Source: Burkholderiales bacterium (GTDB lineage Bacteria; Pseudomonadota; Gammaproteobacteria; Burkholderiales; CAIKXV01). From it: DNA of 11,149 bases. The stretch lies in the NCBI GenBank assembly GCA_019751575.1, contig JAIENF010000416.1, positions 1 to 11,149 on the forward strand. The letters are read 5' to 3'. Shown here piece after piece: positions 1 to 6,924 of the stretch. Both the position numbers and the translations under genes were made by a program. Position 1 is the stretch's first letter, and every line of letters starts with the position of its first letter. The notes under the pieces were generated by a model. That model was not told the origin of the DNA. It was given only the letters and a program-made list of their open reading frames with translations, and ran no database searches.

Positions 1-91
1 CGGCGCCCGGTCGGCGCCGGTCAGCCCCCCCGTCCGCACTCGGCACGCCCGCGACTCTGGCAGAATGCCGGGTTCCGTCCAGTCACCCATC

Positions 92-96
92 GAGGA
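92..96 (+). promoter_or_regulatory. Ribosome binding site deciding the FAH hydrolase start
   Basis: GAGGA lies four bases before the ATG at 101. The upstream in-frame ATG at 65 has no purine-rich Shine-Dalgarno sequence, so 101 is preferred and 12 extra N-terminal residues are discarded. Confidence 0.55.
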
Positions 97-100
97 TCGA

Positions 101-790
101 ATGAGCTACGTGATCGAAGTCCCGAAAACCACCTCGCTGCCGGTCGAAGGCGAAAGCGCCACCTTCCCGGTGCGCCGCATCTACTGCGTCGGCCGAAACT
201 ATGCCGACCATGCGCGCGAGATGGGCCACGACCCCGACCGCGAGCCGCCGTTCTTCTTCCAGAAGCCGACCGATGCCATCGTCCCGAACAACCAGACCAT
301 CCCGTTCCCGGTCGGCACCAAGGACCTGCACCACGAGATCGAGCTGGTGGTCGCGATCGGCACCGGCGGCAAGAACATCCCGACCGACAAGGCGCTCGAC
401 CATGTCTACGGCTATGGCGTCGGCCTCGACATGACCCGCCGCGACCTGCAGGGCGAGGCGAAGAAGATGGGCCGCCCGTGGGAGATGGGCAAGGGCTTCG
501 ACCAGTCGGCGCCGTGCACCGGGCTCAAGAAGGCCGCGAAGATCGGACATCCGGCCAGCGGGGCGATCTGGCTGAAGGTCAACGGCGAGGTGAAGCAGAA
601 GGGCGACCTGAACCAGCACATCTGGAACACGCCCGAGACCATCTCCTACCTGTCGCACCTGGTCGAACTGTTCCCCGGCGACATCATCATGATGGGCACG
701 CCCGCCGGTGTCGGCCCGTGCTTCCCGGGCGACAAGCTGCAGGGCCATGTGGACGGCTTCGACGACCTGTTCGTCACCTACGCGAAGTAG
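101..790 (+). CDS. FAH-family hydrolase, fumarylpyruvate hydrolase-like
   Basis: This 229-residue protein belongs to the fumarylacetoacetate hydrolase (FAH) superfamily and most resembles short single-domain members such as fumarylpyruvate hydrolase (NagK type), which splits fumarylpyruvate into fumarate and pyruvate at the end of the gentisate pathway. The family signature is visible: the entry motif [14 protein letters not shown] (residues 29-42), FFFQKPTDA (51-59), the divalent-metal ligands Glu79 and Glu81 in HHEIELV, Asp110 in [11 protein letters not shown], Lys131 in GKGFD, and the closing MGTPAGVGP (198-206). It is cytoplasmic, with no signal peptide. An in-frame ATG exists at 65, but the ATG at 101 has GAGGA four bases upstream and gives the usual family N-terminus. 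It is the first gene of a plus-strand run; the next gene starts 34 nt downstream. The fold is certain. The exact substrate is inferred, because no gentisate dioxygenase or maleylpyruvate isomerase lies in the window. Confidence 0.88.
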   Translation: MSYVIEVPKTTSLPVEGESATFPVRRIYCVGRNYADHAREMGHDPDREPPFFFQKPTDAIVPNNQTIPFPVGTKDLHHEIELVVAIGTGGKNIPTDKALDHVYGYGVGLDMTRRDLQGEAKKMGRPWEMGKGFDQSAPCTGLKKAAKIGHPASGAIWLKVNGEVKQKGDLNQHIWNTPETISYLSHLVELFPGDIIMMGTPAGVGPCFPGDKLQGHVDGFDDLFVTYAK

Positions 791-824
791 TCTTGCCTTC
801 AACCATCCTCAGGGAGCTCAACAG

Positions 825-1799
825 ATGAAGCAACGCAAACTCGGCGCAAACGGCCCGCAGGTCTCGGCCATCGGCCTGGGCTGCATGGGCATGTCGATCT
901 CCTACGGCACGCCCGACGATGCAGAGTCGATCGCCACGATGCACCGCGCCTTCGACCTGGGCTGCAACCTGCTGGTCACCTCCGACGCGTACGGCAACGG
1001 CGTCAACGAGGAACTGGTCGCGAAGGCGATCAAGGGCCGGCGCAAGGATGCGATCGTCTGCACCAAGTTCGGCAACCTGATGGGTGGGGGTGGGGTGAAC
1101 GGCCGGCCGGAGTACGCCATCGAGGCCTGCGACAAGAGCCTGAAGCGCCTCGGCATCGACGAGATAGACATCTACGGCCTGCACCGGGTCGATCCGAACG
1201 TGCCGATCGAGGAAACCGTGGGCGCGATGAAGCGGCTGCAGGAGCAGGGCAAGGTGCGCTACCTGGTCCTGTCCGAAGCCGGCCCGGACACGCTGCGCAA
1301 GGCGATGAAGGCGGCGACGATCGACATGGTCGAGACCGAGTATTCGCTCTGGTCGCGCGATGCCGAGAACGGCCTGATCACGGCCTGCAAGGAACTCGGC
1401 GTGGGCTACATGGCGTATGCGCCGCTCGGCCGCGGCTTCCTGTCGGCGAAGATCAAGTCGCTCGACGCATTGATCGAGAAGGACCGGCGCCGGCAGCATC
1501 CGCGCTACCTGCCGGAGAACGTCGCGAAGAACGTCGCGCTGCTCGCCCCGCTGGAGCGCATCGCCGCGGAGCGCAAGGCGACCCCGTCGCAGGTCGCGAT
1601 CGCCTGGGTGATGGCACAGGGCGAGTTCATCGTGCCGATCCCGGGCACCAAGCGCCGCACCTTCCTCGAGGAGAACCTCGGCGCCGCCGAGATCACGCTG
1701 ACGGCTGGCGAGATCGCGACGCTGTCGGAGACCTTCTCGCCGGCGGCGATCGCCGGCACGCGCTACCCCGAGGCCCAGCTGAAGGGCGTGCTGGTCTGA
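825..1799 (+). CDS. Aldo/keto reductase with catalytic Asp replaced by Val
   Basis: A 324-residue (alpha/beta)8-barrel NADPH-dependent aldo/keto reductase of the bacterial YakC/AKR13-like type, expected to reduce aldehydes or ketones in the cytoplasm. Visible landmarks are [20 protein letters not shown] (5-24), Tyr56 in SDAYG, Lys81 in CTKFG, His120 in [16 protein letters not shown] (149-156), and the cofactor-phosphate loop VPIPGTKR near the C-terminus. Three of the four catalytic tetrad residues (Tyr, Lys, His) are present. The aspartate that normally sits five residues before the Tyr (DTADxYG) is Val51 (GTC at 975-977), one base away from GAC. Asp54 is kept but is not the tetrad residue. 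Activity is therefore questionable unless this is a base error. Start: ATG at 825 with GGGAG eight bases upstream; the longer frame opening at 708 overlaps the FAH gene and is not credible. The next gene begins 13 nt after the stop. Confidence 0.9.
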   Translation: MKQRKLGANGPQVSAIGLGCMGMSISYGTPDDAESIATMHRAFDLGCNLLVTSDAYGNGVNEELVAKAIKGRRKDAIVCTKFGNLMGGGGVNGRPEYAIEACDKSLKRLGIDEIDIYGLHRVDPNVPIEETVGAMKRLQEQGKVRYLVLSEAGPDTLRKAMKAATIDMVETEYSLWSRDAENGLITACKELGVGYMAYAPLGRGFLSAKIKSLDALIEKDRRRQHPRYLPENVAKNVALLAPLERIAAERKATPSQVAIAWVMAQGEFIVPIPGTKRRTFLEENLGAAEITLTAGEIATLSETFSPAAIAGTRYPEAQLKGVLV

Positions 1800-1812
1800 A
1801 GCGAGGTTCACC

Positions 1813-2208
1813 ATGTCCGGACTCGAAGCAGGCCTCAAGGGATCGCTTTTCTGGGAAGTGACCGAAGACCTGTGCATGACGCGCGGCGTCGTGCCGGTGT
1901 TCTCGACGCCGTCGATGGTGCTGCTGGTCGAACGGGCGGCGATCCACACCATCGAACCCTACCTGTCGGCGCAGCAGCGGACGCTCGGAACCTCGGTGGA
2001 GATACGCCACCTGGCACCGTCGTTCCCGGCACAGCGGGTACGGGCGGAGGTCGAAGTGCTGGCCGTCGACCGGCGCCGGCTGTCGTTCCGCTTCGAGGTG
2101 TTCGACGAAGTCGAGAAGGTGGGCGAAGGCACCCACACCCGCGTCATCGTCGATCCGGACAAGTACGACGAGCGGGTGAAGGCGAAGCTCGAGGCACTGA
2201 AGCAGTGA
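1813..2208 (+). CDS. FlK-like hot-dog thioesterase
   Basis: A 131-residue single hot-dog-fold protein resembling the fluoroacetyl-CoA thioesterase family (FlK of Streptomyces cattleya). The FlK triad is Thr42, Glu50 and His76. Here Thr32 in FSTPSMVLLVE, Glu40 at the end of the same helix, and His66 in EIRHLAPS keep exactly the same spacing (8 and 26 residues), so the catalytic set looks intact. FlK relatives outside fluoroacetate producers are widespread and generally hydrolyse or discard unwanted small acyl-CoAs; fluoroacetyl-CoA specificity should not be assumed. The start has GAGG six bases upstream (1803-1806). It lies 13 nt behind the aldo/keto reductase and 10 nt before the lipoprotein, so co-transcription is likely. 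No signal peptide, so cytoplasmic. The charged C-terminal tail (DKYDERVKAKLEALK) is typical of this subgroup. Confidence 0.85.
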   Translation: MSGLEAGLKGSLFWEVTEDLCMTRGVVPVFSTPSMVLLVERAAIHTIEPYLSAQQRTLGTSVEIRHLAPSFPAQRVRAEVEVLAVDRRRLSFRFEVFDEVEKVGEGTHTRVIVDPDKYDERVKAKLEALKQ

Positions 2209-2218
2209 TGCCCGCGCC

Positions 2219-2953
2219 GTGCGCGCGTGGCATGGACGCTTGCGCAGGCATCACCCCCTGAAAGGCCTCCGAACGAAGCACGCGGCGATCGCCGTGCTGC
2301 TTTCGACGACCGCGCTGCTTGCAGGCTGCCCGATGCAGGAGACCGTCGGGTCGGACACCCCGCCCGCCGCCTTCGGCACGCTGCGGACGCGCATCGGCTG
2401 TCCACAACTGTCCGGCGTCTATGCCTGGCCGCCCGTCGATGGCCGCGCGTTCGGATACCGCGAGAACGGCTCGCGCGCCGAAGGCTACACCGGCGGCTTC
2501 CTCCTGCTTGCGATGGGACCCGATGCCCTGCTCTGGATCCTTCCGCCCGACGCGAAGGCACGGCGCGTCACGCTGAAGGGACGCGTGCCCGGCCCGGGTT
2601 TCGATGCGCTGCTGCGCCGGCATCCTGACGGATGGGAACCGAAGTTCCATGGCTTCGACTGCAGCCAGGGGTGGATGCGCCTCGCGCGCGACTACAACGC
2701 CGGCATACAGACCGCCAGGGGCGGCACCGAGGAAGCACGGTTGACGATCACCGACGACGGCGCGCTGATCGTCGGCCAGAAGGTCGTGATGCCGCAGCCC
2801 GCGGCGACGGTCGGCTGGGGGGACGTCACCTTCTTTTCGATTCCCCGGGGAGACCGTATCGTGTGGACCTGGGCGAAACTTGCCCGGGTCGGCGCGTCAG
2901 GCGACGCCTTTCCAGCCGATGCCGTGCTGCGCAGCCTTCCGAAGCATCGCTGA
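2219..2953 (+). CDS. Putative lipoprotein, function unknown
   Basis: I do not recognise this family. The frame encodes 244 residues from a GTG codon. Residues 19-36 form a lipoprotein signal peptide: RTKH, then a hydrophobic stretch AAIAVLLSTTALLAG, ending in the lipobox LLAG-C with the lipidated Cys37. Residue +2 is Pro, not Asp, which favours outer-membrane sorting. The mature part is mostly beta-like, with two further cysteines (61 and 148) and many Trp/Gly/Pro residues, and no catalytic motif that I can name. The start is uncertain: GTG at 2219 has no good Shine-Dalgarno sequence, and TTG at 2240 (residue 8) is an alternative; both keep the signal peptide. The strand, frame and C-terminus are supported by codon pattern and position: it follows the thioesterase by 10 nt and ends before the convergent enoyl-CoA hydratase. 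The stop codon lies inside a 17-bp tandem repeat. Confidence 0.7.
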   Translation: MRAWHGRLRRHHPLKGLRTKHAAIAVLLSTTALLAGCPMQETVGSDTPPAAFGTLRTRIGCPQLSGVYAWPPVDGRAFGYRENGSRAEGYTGGFLLLAMGPDALLWILPPDAKARRVTLKGRVPGPGFDALLRRHPDGWEPKFHGFDCSQGWMRLARDYNAGIQTARGGTEEARLTITDDGALIVGQKVVMPQPAATVGWGDVTFFSIPRGDRIVWTWAKLARVGASGDAFPADAVLRSLPKHR

Positions 2954-2980
2954 CGCACGTCCGTCGCTGACGCAGGTCCG
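2947..2980 (+). repeat. 17-bp tandem duplication over the lipoprotein stop
   Basis: Two adjacent 17-bp copies occupy 2947-2963 and 2964-2980. They differ at one base (C at 2958, G at 2975). Each contains TCGCTGACGCA followed by GTCCG after the variable base. The first copy supplies the TGA stop of the lipoprotein gene (2951-2953). This looks like a local slippage duplication. Confidence 0.75.
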
Positions 2981-2992
2981 CCCGCAGCATCC

Positions 2993-3004
2993 GACCGATC
3001 GGTC
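2993..3004. other. 12-bp perfect palindrome between convergent genes
   Basis: GACCGATCGGTC is a perfect palindrome lying in the 68-nt gap between the convergent lipoprotein and enoyl-CoA hydratase genes. With no loop it is a poor terminator. It could be a dimeric regulator site, but it is not at any promoter seen here. Significance is uncertain. Confidence 0.35.
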
Positions 3005-3021
3005 CGCGCCGGCCGCAGCCT

Positions 3022-3795
3022 TCAGCGGCCCTCGAACCCCGGCTTGCGCTTCTCGATGAAGGCGGCCATGCCTTCCTTCTGGTCGAAGCTCGCGAACGAC
3101 AGCTGGATCGCCTTCGCCTCGAGCATCAGGCCGGCATGCAGCGACGTGTCCTGGCCGGCCAGCACGCATTCCTTGATCTGGCGCGCGGCGATCGGCGCCA
3201 GTTGCGCGATCTGCGTGGCCAGCGCGAGCGCACGCGCCTCGACCTCGGCGTCGGGCACCACCTCGCTGACCAGCCCCATCGCATCGGCCTCCTGCGCAGT
3301 GATGATGTCGCCGGTGAGCAGCATCTTCATCGCCTTGAACTTGCCCACCGCTCGCGGCAGGCGCTGGGTGCCGCCGCCCCCCGGGATGATGCCGATGCGG
3401 ATCTCCGGCTGGCCGAACTTCGCGCTGTCGCCGGCGACGATGATGTCGGCATGCATCGCGAGCTCGCAACCGCCGCCCAGCGCGAAGCCGCGCACCGCGG
3501 CGATCATCGGCTTCGGGCAGAGCGCGATTGCCTGCCAGAGACGGAACGCGTTGCGCTTCATCATCTCGATCGGATCGGCCTCGGCCATCTCGCGGATGTC
3601 GGCACCGGCGGCGAAGGCCTTCTCGCCCCCGGCCAGGATCACGCAGCGCACCGACGCGTCGTCGGTGAGCGCCGCGAGGTGGTCGGCGATCAACCGGCGC
3701 ACTTCCATGTTGAGCGCATTGCGCGCGTCGGGACGGTTGATGCGCACCACCGCGACATGGTCGGCGGGGCGTTCGAGCAATACCGGGGCAGTCAT
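3022..3795 (-). CDS. Enoyl-CoA hydratase/isomerase (crotonase family)
   Basis: A 257-residue crotonase, the normal length of a mono-functional enoyl-CoA hydratase, which adds water across 2-enoyl-CoA thioesters in beta-oxidation-like catabolism. The oxyanion-hole segments FAAGADIREM (61-70) and GFALGGGCELA (103-113) are intact. Both catalytic glutamates are in place: Glu111 in GGCELAM and Glu131 in FGQPEIRIGIIPGGGGTQR. The presence of both supports true hydratase activity over isomerase-type relatives. The C-terminus EKRKPGFEGR is characteristic. Cytoplasmic. The start is fixed by a strong GGAGGAA (3801-3807 on the complementary strand) five bases upstream; the much longer open frame reaching beyond it is not coding. 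It is the last gene of the minus-strand run, 65 nt after the Bug receptor stop. The acyl-CoA substrate cannot be told from sequence alone. Confidence 0.93.
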   Translation of the reverse strand: MTAPVLLERPADHVAVVRINRPDARNALNMEVRRLIADHLAALTDDASVRCVILAGGEKAFAAGADIREMAEADPIEMMKRNAFRLWQAIALCPKPMIAAVRGFALGGGCELAMHADIIVAGDSAKFGQPEIRIGIIPGGGGTQRLPRAVGKFKAMKMLLTGDIITAQEADAMGLVSEVVPDAEVEARALALATQIAQLAPIAARQIKECVLAGQDTSLHAGLMLEAKAIQLSFASFDQKEGMAAFIEKRKPGFEGR

Positions 3796-3800
3796 CGTGT

Positions 3801-3807
3801 TTCCTCC
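3801..3807 (-). promoter_or_regulatory. Strong ribosome binding site of the enoyl-CoA hydratase
   Basis: On the minus strand this reads GGAGGAA, five bases before the ATG at 3795. It settles the start inside an open frame that runs on for a further 1.7 kb without coding meaning. Confidence 0.7.
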
Positions 3808-3860
3808 GTGGAACGTGCGGCCGGCGTGGCTCGTGCAGGCCGCGCCGTGCCGCTGCAGTC

Positions 3861-4871
3861 TCAGCCGTCGACCTTCACGCCGGCGGCCTTGATCACCTTG
3901 GCCCAGCGCGCGATCTCGCTGCGGATCAGCGCGCCGAAGGCCTCGGGCGTGGTGTGCGCCGGTTCGGCGCCCACGCCGAGGATACGCTCGCGCACCTCGG
4001 GGTGCTGAAGCGCCTTGCCCAGCTCCGCGTTCAGGCGATCGACGATCGGACGCGGCGTGCCGGCCGGCGCCATCAGGCCCCACCAGGTCGCGAAGTCGAA
4101 GCCGGGCAGGCCGGATTCGGCCACCGTCGGCACCTCGGGCAGCAGCGGCGAGCGCTTCGCGGTGGTCACCGCCAGCGCACGCATGCGGCCGGACTTGATG
4201 AACGCGGTGATCGGCGGCGTGGAATCGAACATGAAGGCTACCTGCCCGGCCATCAGGTCGAGGCCCGCGGGCGAACTGCCCTTGTACGGCACGTGCACGG
4301 TCTTGACCCCGGCGAGCAGGTTGAACGATTCGCCCGCCAGGTGCTGGATGCTGCCCGGGCCGACCGATGCATAGTTCATCTGGCCCGGCTGCTGCCGGGC
4401 GAGCGCGATCAGGTCCTTCACGCTCTTCACCGGCAGCGCCGGATGCACCACCAGCACGTTGGGTCCGGTCGCGATCAGCGAGATCGGCGCGAAGTCGCGC
4501 AACGGGTCGTAGCCCAGCTTCGGGAACAGCGATGGCGAGATGGCCACGGCGGCGATCTGCGCGAGGTAGATCGTGTAGCCGTCCGGCGCAGACTTCGCCA
4601 CCTGCTCGGCGGCGATGTTGCCCGACGCGCCGGGACGGTTCTCGATCACCACGGCCTGCCCCATCTGCTCCTGCATGCGCGCGGCGACGATGCGCCCGAG
4701 GATGTCGGAGCCGCCGCCGGGCGGGAAGCCGAGGACGAAGCGCACCGGCTTCGCCGGCCAGGCCTGTGCGATGGCACCGGACGCAGGCACGATGCACGCC
4801 CCGCCGATGACGATCAGCGATGCGGCTGCCGCGCGCGACAGGCGCGCCGGCGGGTTCCCCTTGATTCCCAT
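3861..4871 (-). CDS. Bug/TctC-family periplasmic solute-binding receptor (first of four)
   Basis: A 336-residue tripartite tricarboxylate transporter (TTT) receptor of the Bug family, which binds small carboxylates, amino acids or amides in the periplasm. A signal peptide spans residues 1 to about 35 (basic PPARLSR, hydrophobic AAAASLIVIGG, cleavage near AIA-QA). Family blocks follow: WPAKPVRFVLGFPPGGGSD (38-56), VIENRPGASGNIAAEQVAKSAPDGYT, KLGYDPLRDFAPI, VHVPYKGSSPAGLDLMAGQVAFMFD, and LPEVPTVAESGLPGFDF. AAGGGGG-like purines (AAGGGGG at 4876-4882, minus strand) lie four bases upstream of the ATG. It sits between a 2-oxoglutarate dioxygenase (78 nt upstream) and an enoyl-CoA hydratase (65 nt downstream) on the same strand. 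The receptor probably captures the substrate that this operon degrades (inference). No TctA or TctB subunit is encoded nearby, so any transport needs a permease from elsewhere. Confidence 0.92.
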   Translation of the reverse strand: MGIKGNPPARLSRAAAASLIVIGGACIVPASGAIAQAWPAKPVRFVLGFPPGGGSDILGRIVAARMQEQMGQAVVIENRPGASGNIAAEQVAKSAPDGYTIYLAQIAAVAISPSLFPKLGYDPLRDFAPISLIATGPNVLVVHPALPVKSVKDLIALARQQPGQMNYASVGPGSIQHLAGESFNLLAGVKTVHVPYKGSSPAGLDLMAGQVAFMFDSTPPITAFIKSGRMRALAVTTAKRSPLLPEVPTVAESGLPGFDFATWWGLMAPAGTPRPIVDRLNAELGKALQHPEVRERILGVGAEPAHTTPEAFGALIRSEIARWAKVIKAAGVKVDG

Positions 4872-4949
4872 GTTGCCCCCTTGTCGTTCCTGAATGCGCT
4901 GGTACAGAGCAAGTTCCGTTCCGAATCTCCGTCCGGAACACGTCGTCGC

Positions 4950-5975
4950 TCAGGTGGAGCGTTCCTGGCGCGCGATGCCGCTGCGTACCCGGCCGCCCGC
5001 CCATTCCTCGGGCAGCGCCCGTGCGCCGGGCAGGGTCAGCCATACGCGATACAGCAGCCTCCCCTGCCGCGGATCGCCGTCGTCGCTGAACGCGGTCCGG
5101 TCGTGCAGCACCCGGTAGTTGCTGATGAACTGCAGGTCGCCGGGCCGGAATGCGACCTGGATGCACAGTTCCTCGGCGAGTTCCTCGACGCGGCGCAGGG
5201 CCTCGCGCTGCACCGGCGTCAGCGCCTCGCCGCTGACCCGCTGCGCGCTCTCGATCAGCGTCGCCGAGAAGCGGCAGGACAGCTTTCCCTCGTGCCATGC
5301 GTAGACCGGTTCGCTGTACCAGCCCGGCTCGCCCGGCGGCTGCTCGCCGCGCCAGTCGAGGTTGAAGCGGTCGTAGAGCACGCCCACCAGGTACGGATAC
5401 CGCTCGAGCATCGCGTTGTAGACCGCGGCCGAACTGGCGACCAGGCTGAGCCCGCCCTCGCGTGCCGGGCGCACGCAGCACAGCCCGACCACGTCGGCGC
5501 CGATGTCGGTATGGAAGCGCTGGCGCAGGCGTGTCTGGTAGAGCCGCGTACGTCCGTCGGCCATGTCCCGGCCCTCGTCGCGCACGAATCCGAGCAGGTC
5601 CCCGCGCGCGTTCTGCGAGATCGCGGTGCCGAGATGCGAGGACACGCCCCAGAAGATGATCGCGAGGTCATCCGCGTCGTAGCGCCGTGCATCCAGCCCG
5701 CGGATCTGGACGAAGCCACGGCCGTGTTCCAGTTCGTGCGCGATGCGCGCGAACTCTTCCGACAGCGAGGGCAGCTCGAAATCGGCGCGGGTCACCGACT
5801 CGAGCGGCCGACCCGCCTGCTTCACCGATGCAAGCGCACGGTCCACTTCCGCCAGCGTGGCCGGCGCCAGGTTCCACACCCAGTCCTCCGGCCCCGCACG
5901 CAACCGGGCGCCGGTCCATGCCGAGGCGTCCTCGACTGGCGCAGTCAGCACCACCGAGGACGCCGCGCCGGTCAT
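4950..5975 (-). CDS. TauD/TfdA-type Fe(II)/2-oxoglutarate-dependent dioxygenase
   Basis: A 341-residue protein of the TauD/TfdA superfamily, which couples 2-oxoglutarate decarboxylation to hydroxylation of an unactivated carbon. The iron-binding facial triad can be read as His155 and Asp157 in RFHTDIGAD plus distal His291 in NYRVLHDRTAF. Arg310 in GRLLYRVWL is well placed to bind the 2-oxoglutarate carboxylate. Further family-like blocks are GFVQIRGLD (87-95) and FRPGDLQFISN (277-287). The length and an extended N-terminal part resemble the gamma-butyrobetaine-hydroxylase-like branch more than classic TauD (about 280 residues), but the substrate is unknown. The start ATG overlaps the hydrolase stop as ATGA (5972-5975), indicating translational coupling; a longer in-frame start at 6119 would lie inside the hydrolase gene and is rejected. 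Cytoplasmic, no signal peptide. Confidence 0.9.
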   Translation of the reverse strand: MTGAASSVVLTAPVEDASAWTGARLRAGPEDWVWNLAPATLAEVDRALASVKQAGRPLESVTRADFELPSLSEEFARIAHELEHGRGFVQIRGLDARRYDADDLAIIFWGVSSHLGTAISQNARGDLLGFVRDEGRDMADGRTRLYQTRLRQRFHTDIGADVVGLCCVRPAREGGLSLVASSAAVYNAMLERYPYLVGVLYDRFNLDWRGEQPPGEPGWYSEPVYAWHEGKLSCRFSATLIESAQRVSGEALTPVQREALRRVEELAEELCIQVAFRPGDLQFISNYRVLHDRTAFSDDGDPRQGRLLYRVWLTLPGARALPEEWAGGRVRSGIARQERST

Positions 5976-6853
5976 GCCTTGTTGGCGAGCGTCGACTTGC
6001 CGTAGGAGCGCGGATCGCGCGGCTGCCAGCGGCCGCCGTCGACCAGCGTGAGGAAGTCGAGCACCAGCCGGTTGAAGTAGTCGGGCTCTTCCAGGTTCAC
6101 CGCATGGCCGGTGTTGCACATCACGGTGAGCCCGCAGCCGGGGATCACGCGCTTCATCCAGATGCCGGGCTCGAGACAGTTGTCGTCCTCGTCGCCGGTG
6201 ATGACATGGGTCGGTACGTTCATCTTGCGCAACCCGGCCTCGTGCGCCTGGATCGCATCGCGCCGGCGCATGAAGCCGCGCAGCGTATTGGCAGACCCGG
6301 TGGCGTCGTGCGCGGCGAACTGGGAATGGAACTCCGCGAAGCCGCGCGGATCCTTGTTCAGGTGCTGCACCCGCGCCGGTCCGATCGCGTAATCCTTGAT
6401 GCCCTCGGCCATGCCCAGCGTCTCGATCTGCGCGGCGAACGCATCGGTATCGGCATGGAATTGCGCGCGCTTGTCAGGGTCGGAGCCGAAACCGGCCCCT
6501 GCGACGGTCAGCGAAAGTGCATGTTTCGCATGGCGCAGGCCGAAGTGGATCGCGGCATAGCCGCCCATGGAAAGCCCGACGATGTGCGCGCGATCGATGC
6601 CGGCCGCCTTCATCACCACCAGGATGTCGTCGGCCGCCTGCTCCTGGGAGTGCTGCTCGAAGCTCGTGGAGACGTCCGACGGCGGATAGCCCCGCGCGTT
6701 GTAGGTGATGCACCGGAAGCGGCGCGAGAAGAACCGCACCTGCGGTTCCCAGCTGCGCAGGTCGCCGGCGAATTCATGCACGAACACGATCGGGGTACCG
6801 CTCCCGGTCTCTTCCCAGTACAGTTTCAGTCCGTCCGAAGTGGCAAATGGCAT
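5972..6853 (-). CDS. Alpha/beta-fold hydrolase
   Basis: A 293-residue alpha/beta hydrolase of the esterase/lactonase type (similar in layout to 3-oxoadipate enol-lactonase and related carboxylesterases). Visible are VFVHEFAGDLRSW (24-36) carrying the oxyanion-hole region, the nucleophile elbow GLSMGG with Ser95, the acid segment TGDEDD with Asp223 the likeliest acid, and His250 in NTGHAVNLEEP. The oxyanion motif reads HEFAG where HGxxG is usual. The ATG at 6853 is chosen because AAGGGAA lies eight bases upstream (6862-6868, minus strand) and it starts with the typical MPFATSDGLKLYWEE; the alternative GTG at 6883 adds ten residues with no support. It is the first gene of the minus-strand operon and overlaps the dioxygenase start by four bases. 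Substrate unknown; an ester, lactone or amide is expected. Confidence 0.9.
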   Translation of the reverse strand: MPFATSDGLKLYWEETGSGTPIVFVHEFAGDLRSWEPQVRFFSRRFRCITYNARGYPPSDVSTSFEQHSQEQAADDILVVMKAAGIDRAHIVGLSMGGYAAIHFGLRHAKHALSLTVAGAGFGSDPDKRAQFHADTDAFAAQIETLGMAEGIKDYAIGPARVQHLNKDPRGFAEFHSQFAAHDATGSANTLRGFMRRRDAIQAHEAGLRKMNVPTHVITGDEDDNCLEPGIWMKRVIPGCGLTVMCNTGHAVNLEEPDYFNRLVLDFLTLVDGGRWQPRDPRSYGKSTLANKA

Positions 6854-6924
6854 CGCAGCTGTTCCCTTCAGGTCAATCCCCACGGTAGATGTCCGAGTTT
6901 ATAGAAACGCGAGGAAACCAGAAC
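6854..6924. promoter_or_regulatory. Divergent intergenic region, hydrolase operon / Bug gene
   Basis: These 71 bases separate the starts of the minus-strand hydrolase operon and the plus-strand Bug gene, so promoters for both must lie in or near them. The segment is less GC-rich than the flanking genes and contains TTTATA at 6898-6903, a possible plus-strand -10 element. I see no matching -35 and no clear operator, and no regulator gene is adjacent. Both ribosome binding sites occupy the two edges. Confidence 0.45.
6911..6917 (+). promoter_or_regulatory. Ribosome binding site deciding the second Bug start
   Basis: GAGGAAA lies seven bases before the ATG at 6925. It falls inside the longer frame that opens at 6889, showing that the start at 6925 is the real one and that the 12 upstream residues are leader sequence. 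Confidence 0.65.

Noticed and set aside
1..19. Hairpin CGGCGCC / GGCGCCG at the left edge
   Set aside because: A 7-bp GC-only stem around a GGCGCC palindrome is common by chance in this composition, and the upstream gene is not visible to judge a terminator.
38..66. Possible promoter with CAGAAT as -10 before the FAH hydrolase
   Set aside because: No recognisable -35 at the proper distance and no sigma-54 GG-N10-GC pattern; too weak to annotate.
774..1952. 392-codon minus-strand frame opposite the aldo/keto reductase
   Set aside because: Shadow of a gene with recognised AKR motifs; no ribosome binding site or domain.
4913..4939. Inverted GTTCCG / CGGAAC in the gap between the dioxygenase and Bug genes
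   Set aside because: The six-base arms are 15 nt apart with no T-run; it would be a weak hairpin likely by chance and does not show that the operon is split here.
3796..5481. Long upstream extension of the enoyl-CoA hydratase frame (819 codons in total), suggesting a fusion protein
   Set aside because: The extension runs out of frame through the Bug and dioxygenase genes. The strong GGAGGAA and canonical crotonase N-terminus fix the start at 3795.
3954..6005. 683-codon open frame on the plus strand
   Set aside because: It lies antisense to the Bug receptor and dioxygenase genes, whose family motifs are clear. The peptide is Arg/Ala/His-rich low-complexity translation, typical of antisense frames in GC-rich DNA.
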